64,000 nt of DNA from Norana najaformis (Eukaryota > Annelida > Clitellata > Crassiclitellata > Hormogastridae): NCBI GenBank assembly GCA_964023275.1, contig OZ029925.1, positions 4,801,503 to 4,865,502 of the forward strand. Direction: 5' to 3'. Shown piece by piece: positions 11,789-21,289 of the stretch (position 1 is the stretch's first letter; every line of letters starts with the position of its first letter). The notes beneath the pieces were generated by a model. The model was not told the DNA's origin. It ran no database searches and worked only from the letters and a program-made list of their open reading frames with translations. Both the position numbers and the translations under genes were made by a program.

Positions 11789-14700
11789 TTTCTGTAAGTC
11801 TTGTGAGTTTTTTGTTTGTCTGCCTGCTAATGACTGCCTTGTCTGTCTGTTTGTCTGTCTCTCTGTATCTGTCTTTTTCAGCCTTAATTTCTTTGCGTAT
11901 TTCGTTTTCCTTCTGTGTAGCCATGTTTCGTTCTCTCAGTATCCGTCCGTCCGTCCGCCCGCCCGCCCGTCCCCGTCCGTCCGTCCGTCCGTCCGTCCGT
12001 CCGTCCGTCCGTCCGTCCGTCCGTCCGTCCTTCTGTTCCGCTCCCTTTGTCTATTGTTTCCACGCAATTTTTTCAAGACGCACCTCCACATCATTTGCTC
12101 CGTACACCTTTCTCCCTTTCTTCCTCCCTCGTTCCCGACATCCCTCTGTCCCTTCCTCCCTATTTTCCACGATTTTCCATTCTTCCTTGCTGCCTGATTC
12201 CATTTCCACCGGGTGCTTATTTGGGCCGCTGGGCGGCGCTTCCACGGCCGTTCCGCTCAGAGCGTGACAGAGAGAGAGAAGCTGCCTCCGTCTCGGGTGC
12301 TGGTGGGATGGCTCTAGAATGCATGCTAAGGAGTATGTATGTGTTGGTACGCATTACATAAAAGAAGCTACAGGTGCAGAATGAGGACGAAAGAGAAATA
12401 AAGACGGTGAAGAGGAGGAGGAGGAGGAGGAGGAAGAGAAGAAAGAGGAGGAGAAGACAGAAGAAGAGGAGGAAGAAGAAGAGAAGAGAGAGAAGGCGGA
12501 GAAAGAAGAAGATGAGGAGGAGGAGGAGAAGAGAGAGAAGGAGGAGAAAGAAGAAGAGGAAGAGGAAGAGGAGAAGAAAGAGGAGGAGAAAGAAGAGGAG
12601 GAGGAGGAAGAGAAGAAGAAAGAGAAGGAGAAGACAGAAGAAGAGGAGGAGGAAGAAGAGGAGAAGAGAGAGAAGTAGGAGAAAGAAGAAGATGACGAGG
12701 AGGAGGAGGAGGAGGAGGAGAAAGAGAAGGAGGAGAAAGAAGAAGTGGAGGAGGAGGAAGAGGATAAGAAAGAGGAGGAGGAGGAGAAAGAATAGGAGGA
12801 AGAAAGAGGCGGAGAAGAGGAGCAGGGAGAGGAGGAAGAGCAGTAGAAGGAGAAAGAACAATAGAAGGTGAAAGAAAGAGATAAAGAAGAGGAGGAGGAA
12901 GAGGAGGAAGAAAAAGAAGAGTTATGGAAGAAGAGGAAGAAGTGTAGAAAGAAAAGAAGGCCTAGAAAGCAGAGAATAGGAGAGAAACAAGGTGGAAAGA
13001 GGCACAGAAGATGAGGAGGTAGAAATAGCAGAAGTTTTTTAAATCTGGGATAATCTTGTCTAACGGAGCCGAATCTATTTTGATATCGAGATGAGCCGAT
13101 CGCTAGTAGGCGGCGAGAGGTGCTAATAAACTCCTCCCATTCTTCCAAGGTTTTTGTCTCACTTTTGCTCCGATTTTCTCATATTCATTTCAAGATCTGA
13201 TCCAATCTAATCTAACCAACTCTGAACTGATGACTTCTATAGCGCCGAAGACTAAGTTGGTTGTTGTCGATCTGTGTTCTACCTCCACATCTCTTTTGCC
13301 TCTTTCCGCCCTGTTTCTCCCTATTCTCTGCTTCCTAGGCCTTCTTTTCTTCCTACACTTTCTCCTCTTCTTCCACTAACTCTTCTTTTTCTTCTTCCTC
13401 CTCCTCTTTTCTTTTCCTCCTCCTCTTCTTCATCTCTTTCTTTCTTCTCCTATTCATCCTGCTATTCTCCTCCTTCTCCTTCTCCTTCTTCTTCTTCTCC
13501 TTCTTCTTTTCCTTCGCGTTCTTCTTCGCGTTCTTCTTCGCGTTCTTCTTCTTCTTCGCGTTCTTCTTCTTCGCGTTCTTCTTCTCCTTTTTCTTCGCGT
13601 TCTTCTTCTTCTTCTTCGCGTTCTTCTTCTTCTCCTTCTCCTTCTTCTTCTCCTTCTCCTTCTTCTTCTCCTTCGCGTTCTTCTTCGCGTTCTTCTTTGC
13701 GTTCTTCTTCTTCTTCGCGTTCTTCTTCTTCGCGTTCTTCTTCTCCTTTTTCTTCGCGTTCTTCTTCTTCTTCTTCTTCGCGTTCTTCTTCTTCGCGTTC
13801 TTCTTCTTCTTCGCGTTCTTCTTCTCCTTTTTCTTCGCGTTCTTCTTCTTCTTCTTCTTCTTCGCGTTCTTCTTCTTCTTCGCGTTCTTTTTAGTTCAAG
13901 ATCTAATCTAATCAACTCTGAACTGATGACTTCTATAGCGCCGAAGAATGCACTGATTGATGTCAATTTGTGTTTAGTTGCGAAGGATGCGTTCAAATCG
14001 TTCGACAAGAAGAACGAAGACAGAATCAAAGTGGGCGACATAGAAGCTGTTCTTAAGAAGCTTGGCCACAACATCAAGCCCGACTGGTTGGAAAAGATGG
14101 AGTCTACAATAGACACAGAAGGTCGGTAGTTCGATTTCTGACTGGCAGAAATAATGAGAAATGTGTGAGTGACGCACACTCATGAGTAGTTTGTTCTTGT
14201 TGAGGCGCTATACAAATTGACAAATGCAATACAACGTTAACACTATTGAGGGTATTGAGCACATCGCTTCTGAGAGCGATAAAGGCGCTATATCAAGTGT
14301 ATAGACACGTACACAGAACAATGTTCTGTACAGAATGCGATTTGTTTTAATGGATGTTGTTTACTTATTTATTTGTGATGTGATTCTAATTATAATAGCA
14401 ACAATTTATATTTCGTTGTCAGTATCGAGCTTTACATTGTCAGTTGTCAGCGCAAGTGAAATTATTTATTTAGTATTTATTTACTGCATTTCGCAAATAT
14501 TTATTTCATTTAACAAGTATTTACTGCACTTTGTAAGTGTTTATTACAGTCCGCAAGTATTTATTGGACTTTGCAAGATTTCTTTGCAATTTCCAGATAT
14601 CTATTACACTTCGTAAGTATTAATTTATTGCATTTATTAAGCGCGCAAAATGAGTGATTTGTGGAATAAGGCAATTCACGATTACGAATTACGTCAGTGT

Positions 14701-16408
14701 TTGTCGTGCTTCTTGGTTTTATTGTCATTTTTCTGGGTTTTCATTGTTGTTATCGTAACAACAACCGTTGTTGTCCGGTTGTCATGTGTGTTGCATGATG
14801 AGGGTTTGTTCTTGTCTAATGTTAGGAACCGGTTACATACTCTTCGACGAGTTCTGCAAGATTGTTCGGAAGAAGGTTCAAGACGACGAAGACGAGAGAG
14901 AGCTGAGAGAAATGTTTCGCATTCTAGACAAAGAAAAACGCGGAGAGGTCAACACGAATGAACTCAGGTACCAACAGCCAGACAAACAACAACATGCTCT
15001 AATGTAACTGCAAGGTAAGGTAAGGTAAAATTGGTCTTTTCCTTAACCCCGCTTACCTTAGCTTACCCTACCTCGAAGGGAATAAACTTATGTAACTTAT
15101 GAATCTTAGATGCATACCTTATTTCATCATACTCTATCATACCTTACCTTATTTCATGACCCTACTTTACCTTACCTAATTTAATCTTAGCGTACCATAA
15201 ACTTAGATACATTAACTTACCTAATTTAATCTTAGCGTGCCAATAACTTAGATACATTAACTTACTTTATTTAATCTTAACTTACCATAAATGTAATCTT
15301 AACTTACCATAAACTTAGATACATTAACTTACCATTTCATTACCTTATTACCTCAACTTAAATCGCCCTATCTTAAATAACCTTACGCCACATTTCTTTA
15401 TCTTACCTTAACTTACCTATCCTATTTTACCTTACCTTACCTTACCTTGTTTATGATCGTCAGCTCACTCGGGAAAGCGACCCTAGCCGATGAAGATACA
15501 CGATCGCTGTTCATACATTATGTGTTCATACAATACCTGTTCATACATTACGTTCACACATTACGTGTTCATATATTACGTGTTCATACATTACGTGTTC
15601 AAACATTACCTGTTCAAACATTACCTGTTCATACATTACATGTTCATACATTACGTGTTCAAACATTACCTGTTCATACATTACGTTATCGGAGGATTGC
15701 TTTTTTCTATCAAGAGCGGAGGCTGCCTATCTGTCCAGGTGTCTATGGTCGGAATGTTTACACGATTAGGTTTCGTGTTGTCTGCTCACCTGAGTCTATT
15801 TTCTCTCGTTTCGCCTGTTTCTCTTTTTTTCTTCGTACAATTTTTTCTGGTATCATTTCGCGAGATTCGCCTCCTAGCGTTTTTCTTCGTTTCTTCGTTT
15901 TGGTTGAGATGTTTTCTCCCGGCTTAGTTGACGTCATCATTTCTATCTTACTTGCTTGTTTTGTTAGAATTTTGTAGCGCCACAATCTAATACAAGCTGT
16001 GCCACTGTATGTAGACCTGCGTGTGTGTTTACGTGTATGCATATATGTATGTATCTGTGTATGTGTATATGTATGTAGTATGCATGCATGTATGTTTGTA
16101 TGTATCTATATATGTGTATATGTATGTATATGTATGTATGTATGTGTGTGTATGTATGTATGTATGTAGTATGCATATATATGTATGTATGTATGTACAT
16201 ATGTATGTATGCATATATGTACGTATGTATATATGTATGTACATATGTATGTATGGATATATGTATGTACATATGTATGTATGCATATATGTACGTATGT
16301 ATGTATGTATGTACATATGTATGTATGGATATATGTATGTATGTATGTACATATGTATGTATGCATATATGTATGTATGTATGTATGTATGTACATATGT
16401 ATGTATGG

Positions 16409-16440
<32 letters not shown>

Positions 16441-17727
16441 TTATGCATGCGTGTATGTGTGTAAGAGACCATCGACTTATGATCATGCATTGTGATAACG
16501 GAACTACAGGAGTCATAAGATTCAATCATATATTATAAGTGGATTGATATAGATATATACTTGGATAAAGATATACATAAACACACACATATATACACAC
16601 ATGCACATATATACAATCATACGTACATGTACACATAATTACAGGTGGATTCTAAAGAACCTTGGCGATGATCTCACGGAGAATGACATTGACGACATGA
16701 TCGCAGATGTCGACACAGATGGTAGCGGTTGGGTGGACTACGATGGTACGATAAATCGATGCTAATAGGAATAGGCATGTGCATAGGAATAGGCATGGTA
16801 AACGATGGTATGATCAACCGATGCTAAAATCGACACTAGAGCCACAAGATGTCGTTAAATACTTAATAACGCAATACCCGTTTAACACACCTTTAATTAA
16901 AACTCCTGCGACCTATAAATTTACGCCATAAACCGATCTTGCAGTTATAAAGGTAGTTATTTATTTGCTCGCGATATCGCTTTATATTTGCAAATTGATA
17001 CAGGATTCGTCTTGAGCTATAAATAATGTCTCCATTGTGATAACGGACTACTGGAGTCATAAGATATGACTTCACCTCTTTCAGTTCTGCGCGGGTCTTT
17101 CACTCAAGACTGAAAACACTTCTTTTCCAAAAATCTTATCCTGATTCTTCCTCTTCCCCTTGTCTCTCTTCTCGCTTCAATTTCAAACATCATCCACCGT
17201 AGCCGTCCGACTGTCTGACTGCCTGACTCCTGGATCTTGACCTGGAGCCGAACCCTTTTGCCTATCGATTTTGTTTTGACTGAGCGCCTGTGAGTAAGCT
17301 GGTTCCCGCGACTTAGCTTTCGTTGGGCGCTGTAGAAATCTCGAGATTACGATTACGATTGTAAATATTTATGCATGGTGCGTTTTATTCCCATTACAGC
17401 CATTTTTCTAGACAGTTGAGGCAACGAGAAGTTGACGTTTATTAAACGTCGTTCTGGAGCTTTTAAAAGGTGTTTAAAACGCGTATTGTATTATTCATCC
17501 TTTGCAAACATCTTGTGGCTATTAGGGCCGTTGACGTCGATCTTATAACGACTAATTAGCCAACTGAACTAAGCGATGTCTTTCCTCCTGATTTCTGTCT
17601 GTGTGCAAGTTGGGATGTTGAAGGTGTTCTTAATGACCAATCTTGGAATATGACGCCATCTGGCGCCTATTCAAGCTCTCTATCCTGTAGGGTTGGTGAA
17701 TGAATGCCATCGTAAGTTGAAAGCTTA

Positions 17728-17775
<48 letters not shown>

Positions 17776-17813
17776 CTAAAACATATTTTAATGTGGATTT
17801 TTGCCTTTATTCC

Positions 17814-17870
<57 letters not shown>

Positions 17871-19937
17871 CTTTTCAAAATTTATTCAAGTTTAGTGAGA
17901 GCGCTAGGCGTGGATTCGTCAATTCGAGTTTCTTACTTGGTGTATAAGTTTGATCCGAAATTGAATTATAACATATCACTTGCTCAGGTCAAAGACCTTA
18001 TGGTAGATCTTTTAAAATTTGCATAGTACGGCATCGCAATGTCACCGGCAGCCAACAGATGTCGTTAAACGCTTAATAAATCAGTACCCCTTTTACACAC
18101 CTTTAAAAATCTTGCGACCGATCGTTAAATTGTCGTCAACCGCATTTCGATCAGTCGATGTGCGGTCCTGGAAGAAATATATGGCGTTAAACACTGGACA
18201 CTACTGTTGCAAAACTGTAGCAAAGGAGCATTCATGGTAATCAAAAATTAACAAAATAAGCATGATGACCATTAAAAGAGCTTTTACGGCCAACAAAAGT
18301 ATACATAACTTATAAATTTTAAGAATTAAAAACAGTTATAGTAAAACAGAAAAGAGCCATTATGACCACTTTGAAAGAACCGTTATTATGACCATTAAAA
18401 GAGCCAACATGGGAACATAAAATAGCCGATATGGCCAGGAAAATTCAAGATGACGAAAAGAGCCAAACAGCCAATTAAAAACCAGGTATTTATCAATTTA
18501 AAGCAAAATATATTAAAATAAAGAAAATGTAAAATAAAGAAGTCAACGCCAAACCTGTCCACATGCCCAATTACATGACCCCGGTCTTCAAAGAACACCA
18601 ACTGGGACGCCAGAAGAAACCTCAGAAAACCAGCGAAATACGAACTGAAAACATCAAGACGAACAAACTAAAGTCAAAAACAGAAAACTATGAAAAATAA
18701 TATGCAGCGAAATAAGAAATTTAAAGACATCAAATGCCACAGCAGCCATGAGATGCGTAAAAACTTTGAAAATGAACAAAACACCTTTAAAACGATGTTA
18801 GCCGATGCTATAATAAATGTCAACTGCATTGAAATGCCAACTCCCCCACTGCCTTGTTTGGGGGTAGTGCCAGTCCAAAGCCTGGATAAAGGAGGAGGGC
18901 GACGGCAACGGCATTTGATGCCAAACGCAGTCGTTAAACTGTGGAACTACTACTAAATGCCAACTTCAGCTAAAGGTGTGTTCAGCAAATAAAAAAACTC
19001 GACAGTGAAAACTGTACAATTTTTTTAATCGACGTCAACTGCATTTGATGCCATAAGAAGTCGTTAAACATTGGAAACTACTAAGCGCCAACGTGGCAAT
19101 AAAAGCATAGAGTAAGTTAAAGTCGAGGTCAACTGCCTTGTAGCCATAAGTTGTCGTTAAATAACGAAACCTTTTAGCCTTTGTATTATAAAGTGGAAAT
19201 AAGGTAAGGTAATGTCGACGTCAACGGCCTCTAATTAAACTTAAACACAAGACACTATTGCACGCTAAAATCGCGACTTAGCTTTCGTTGGGCGCAGTAG
19301 AAATCTCGATATTACGATTACGATTACGATTATACTTCCTGAATTCCGTTCTGACGTCAGCTAAACCTTGGGCACTGGATTTTCCTGGCTTAAGCATACG
19401 TATATGTAATAATTGTAATTGTAACTGCAAATTTATATAGAAACTATATACACTCATCGGCCTTTACAATTCATGAAATACCTAAGAAGGTGATTTATGG
19501 ATTGTACCGCGAAATATGGTCAAGTTAAAAATTCACTAGTAAAGACGCTTAGAACGACTGAGAGAACAATTCATTTGCAACTTCAGAGTTTTGAAAAGTG
19601 AGAAGGGTTTAGGCGGGGACCAGCTTATTCACGAGCGCTGCGTCAAGACCGTGGGGTTGTCCATAGTGCCATATCAAGAATCAAGTCCGGTGGCCAGGAG
19701 ACCAGAGAGAGGAGGGGAGAGGAGGCTAATGTGGGTTGTGGAACGGCTAACACTCATCCGGTTCTGGAATATTTAGTTATTTACTTACTTACTTATTACA
19801 CTTGTTACGAGCACAAGGTCCGTTGTGATCTGAAATACAAGCTGTAAACATGTTTTAAAATAGATTACGAGATAAAAGAGAGAAATAACCTTGGTAACCT
19901 TTTTTCAGAATTCTACAAGTTGATGATGTCTGATTGA
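6482..19937 (+). CDS. Troponin C-like EF-hand protein, six exons, 150 aa
   Basis: This gene encodes an EF-hand protein of the calmodulin/troponin C superfamily, most like invertebrate troponin C, the Ca2+ sensor of the muscle thin filament. Six exons join with matching phases: 6482-6484 (the ATG alone), 8894-8927, 13978-14121, 14826-14967, 16645-16745 and 19909-19937 (TGA). Donors are gtaagt, gtaagt, gtcggt, gtacca and gtacga; all acceptors are AG. EF loops lie at residues 22-33, 58-69, 95-106 and 131-142. Loop I (DKKNEDRIKVGD) lacks ligands at positions 3 and 5. Loop II has Thr and loop III Arg at position 5. Loop IV (DTDGSGWVDYDE) is canonical. Binding only at site IV is known for molluscan troponin C. 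The protein ends EFYKLMMSD. Exon 3 is 144 nt, and the intron after the ATG and the phases of the first three introns match calmodulin genes. A divergent calmodulin-like protein is the main alternative. No polyadenylation site was identified. Confidence 0.85.
6495..6710 (-). repeat. 10-bp minisatellite, inverted relative to 2490-3310
   Basis: Units such as CATTACACTT and CACTACACTA begin about ten bases after the first troponin C splice donor. They are the reverse complement of the array further upstream. Confidence 0.75.
7080..7400 (+). repeat. About 60-bp tandem repeat in troponin C intron 1
   Basis: Five degenerate units share GTAAAGGTAACACGCTTGTT and a CTCTGTAGAAAC part. A related array lies at 56710-56880, so this unit is dispersed in the genome. 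Confidence 0.65.
7560..7810 (+). pseudogene. Degenerate LINE 3' fragment in troponin C intron 1
   Basis: Part of the segment reads WVDDVKD, then a stop, then ACDRHQWAMSPWTQ, resembling the W-DD-K and DR--W strings near the end of LINE polyproteins. Its first part (GGAGCCATTTTAAGATGCCT) recurs inverted at about 4010-4040, which supports a repeat origin. Confidence 0.4.
8425..8590 (+). mobile_element. Dispersed repeat, family C
   Basis: A block with GGTGAGATCC, CCGCTGCC..TTTGAATGG, AAGGTCCCCGTGT and CAAATCTCTGA occurs here and again at 9184-9300, 9300-9440 and 29810-29960, always on the + strand. No coding capacity is visible. It behaves like a non-autonomous retroelement or an old LINE 3' UTR. 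Confidence 0.6.
9184..9440 (+). mobile_element. Dispersed repeat, family C, two tandem copies
   Basis: Two partial copies of the family C block follow each other in intron 2 of the troponin C gene. Each contains CTCGACCCTGCTCATATTT or a close variant, then GGTGAGATCCTTCA and a final AAGGTCCCCGTGT-like string. Confidence 0.6.
9905..10045 (-). mobile_element. Short retroelement, family B
   Basis: This is an antisense copy in intron 2 of the troponin C gene. The + strand shows the complemented tail (AATCGCAATCG), then GCGAGCGCTGCGTCAAGTCA and GGGGTTGTCCCAAGATGCC. Confidence 0.55.
10390..10750. repeat. GGAA, CAGT and GTCT microsatellites
   Basis: A nearly pure GGAA array (about 10395-10556) is followed by ATTC, CAGT and TCTG arrays. 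It lies in troponin C intron 2. Confidence 0.95.
11530..12035. repeat. Pyrimidine microsatellites: TCTG, poly(C), TC and CCGT
   Basis: TCTG-like units precede a poly(C) run near 11720-11738, a pure TC array to about 11785, and a CCGT/CCGC array at 11940-12030. All lie in troponin C intron 2. Confidence 0.9.
12405..12960. repeat. Polypurine tract (GAGGAA/GAA), about 550 bp
   Basis: This is an almost pure G/A strand of GAG, GAA and AGG triplets with rare C or T. ORFs of 160-260 codons in it encode only Lys/Arg/Glu or Ser/Phe/Leu runs and are not genes. Confidence 0.95.
13340..13890. repeat. Polypyrimidine tract (TTC)n with regularly placed CGCG
   Basis: TTC repeats are interrupted by TTCGCG units at short, recurring intervals; similar blocks of about 190 bp occur about three times. 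The tract ends about 90 bp before troponin C exon 3 and is opposite in strand bias to the tract at 12405-12960. Confidence 0.95.
14460..14620 (+). repeat. About 27-bp minisatellite in troponin C intron 3
   Basis: Degenerate units combine TATTTATT with a CTTTGCAAG or CGCAAG part. Five to six copies are visible. Confidence 0.55.
15005..15450. repeat. Degenerate TTACC/CTTAC pentanucleotide region
   Basis: About 440 bp after troponin C exon 4 consist of drifting CTTAC, TTAAT and ACCTT units, including three 50-60 bp repeats with TAATCTTAGCGTACCATAAA or variants. Confidence 0.75.
15505..15690 (+). repeat. 13-bp minisatellite (GTTCATACATTAC)
   Basis: About 13 units, including shorter variants, alternate between CATACATTACGT and CAAACATTACCT endings in troponin C intron 4. 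Confidence 0.85.
16010..16455. repeat. TATG microsatellite
   Basis: TATG/TACG arrays with a higher-order period (ATGGATATATG and GCATATATG recur) end about 190 bp before troponin C exon 5. Confidence 0.95.
17083..17367 (+). mobile_element. LINE 3' end, family A
   Basis: This copy begins with the degenerate coding end (FHSRLKTLLFQKSYP-like) and continues through the family's non-coding part to the GATTACGATTACGATT tail. It lies in the last intron of the troponin C gene. Confidence 0.7.
17725..17870. repeat. Two TAA trinucleotide arrays
   Basis: Arrays at about 17728-17774 and 17815-17868 are separated by 40 bp of unique sequence in the last troponin C intron. Confidence 0.95.
18020..19260. 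other. Last troponin C intron, degenerate repeats
   Basis: Several drifting copies of a block with GATGTCGTTAAA and ACACACCTTTAA occur here, and also near 16850, 17470 and 42670. No coding exon was identified. Confidence 0.5.
19268..19336 (+). mobile_element. LINE 3' end fragment, family A, terminal 70 bp only
   Basis: Only the terminal block (CGCGACTTAGCTTTCGTTGG onward) and the GATTACGATTACGATT tail remain. It is inside the last intron of the troponin C gene. Confidence 0.6.
19595..19720 (-). mobile_element. Short retroelement, family B, tail missing
   Basis: The + strand shows CCAGCTTATTCACGAGCGCT, then GGGGTTGTCC and GGCCAGGAGACCAGAGAGAG, the reverse complement of the family B body. It lies in the last intron of the troponin C gene, shortly before the last exon. 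Confidence 0.55.
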
Positions 19938-19945
19938 GCCACGCG

Positions 19946-20070
19946 ATCACGTGTGACCAATCAGATCGCTCCGCAAGCATCAATTACGTCATGTCTGCCG
20001 ATGAATTCATCCAATCGGATAACAGCAGTCTATAAATAACTCGTTTTCGCTCTTGCCGAGCGAAATTTCT
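19946..20070 (+). promoter_or_regulatory. Compact polymerase II-type promoter block
   Basis: Within about 95 bp there is a CACGTG E-box (19948-19953), CCAAT (19957-19961), an ATF/CRE-like TTACGTCA (19984-19991), a second CCAAT (20011-20015) and TATAAATA (20031-20038), all in promoter-like order. A start site near 20060-20068 would be expected. The block begins 10 bp after the troponin C stop codon, so it either overlaps that gene's 3' UTR or belongs to an inserted element. Confidence 0.5.
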
Positions 20071-20172
20071 TCATTGTTTACAATTCCGCGCATTCTGTCT
20101 TTTTTAAACAAAGTTATCTCGCTTACATAGAAAGCCAGTCGTAGATTGTTATAAAAAAGAAAAACAACAATA

Positions 20173-20290
20173 ATGATTTCGTGCGAAGTTGCTTTTCATT
20201 CAAATATGTTTTCGCAAATCAATTTGTCACGACAACAAATGAAAGCATCAGACATAAGCTATCAGCAACCACGCGTTGTGCAGGCCATTT
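20173..20290 (+). CDS. Possible first coding exon of an unidentified gene
   Basis: An ATG at 20173 lies about 135 bp downstream of a TATAAATA box and opens a frame that starts MISCEVAFHSNMFSQINLSR. The frame stays non-repetitive for about 39 codons, then enters a long TATG array. A gtatgt donor at 20291 would end the exon in phase 0 and leave the array in an intron. I do not recognise the peptide and found no second exon. The alternative is a transposable-element or long-terminal-repeat promoter with a chance ORF. Confidence 0.22.
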
Positions 20291-20965
20291 ATGTATGTAT
20301 GTATCTATGTATGTATGTATGTATGAATGAATGTATGTTTGTACTTATGTATGAATGAATGTATGTATGAATGAATGTATGTATGTATGCATGCAAGAAT
20401 GTATGTATGTATGTATGAATGTATGTATGAGTGTATGTATGTATAAATGAATGCATGCATGGATGTATGTATGTATGTATGAATGAATGTATGTATGAAT
20501 GAATGTATGTATGTTTGTATGTATGTATGCATGGTTGTATGTATGTATGTATGTTTGTTTGTATGTATGTATGTATAAATGAATGTATGTATGAATGTAT
20601 GTATGAATGAATGAATGTATGTATGAATGTATGTATGCATGTATGTATAAATGATTGTATATACAGTATGAATGTATGTATGAATGAATGAATGTATGTA
20701 TGTATGCATGCATGAATGTATGTATGAATGAATGTATGTATGAATGAATGAATGTATGTATGAATGAATGTATGTATGTATGAATGAATGTATGTATGTA
20801 TGTATGAATGTATGTATGTATGAATGAATGTATGTATGTATGAATGAATGTATGTATGTATGTATGTATGTATGTTTGTACTTATGTATGAATGAATGTA
20901 TATATATATGTATGTACTTATGTATGAATGAATGTATGTATATATGTATGTATGTTCGTGTATGT
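20285..20965. repeat. TATG/AATG microsatellite, 680 bp
   Basis: A long TATG and GAATGAATG array with mixed higher-order patterns. The 253-codon antisense ORF (HTYIHSYI-type) is a translation of the repeat. Confidence 0.95.
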
Positions 20966-21289
20966 ATCTGAAACACTTATGAAGCGCCTTTTTGTGCTTC
21001 CCAAAGGCGATAGAGCAAGCAACAGTTTGAACCCGTAACCCGTGAACCACGGATTCACAACGTAGGGTAAGGGTGGAATATGTTAATACGTTTCTTTAAC
21101 TCAGTAGAAATCCTTCGCCAGCGAGCACACGCAGTCGCATTAAACAGTATCAGTGGGCCGAACAAAGGTACATCTTCACAGCCTACCCCTTTATGACTTA
21201 CCGCCCCCTACCTTACCTTTTTGTTCTTTACCTTTCTACCTTACATCACTCTATCTTAGTCGAGACACTGCGTTACTTTACAGAGTCGA

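Noticed and set aside
12217..13148. ORFs of 165-264 codons rich in Ser/Phe/Leu or Lys/Arg/Glu
   Set aside because: They are readings of the polypurine tract with no complex sequence. The mirror ORFs at 13274-14179 are likewise readings of the TTC tract.
15505..15690. Regularly spaced 13-bp repeats resembling a CRISPR array
   Set aside because: There are no unique spacers; units abut directly, and the context is an intron of an animal gene.
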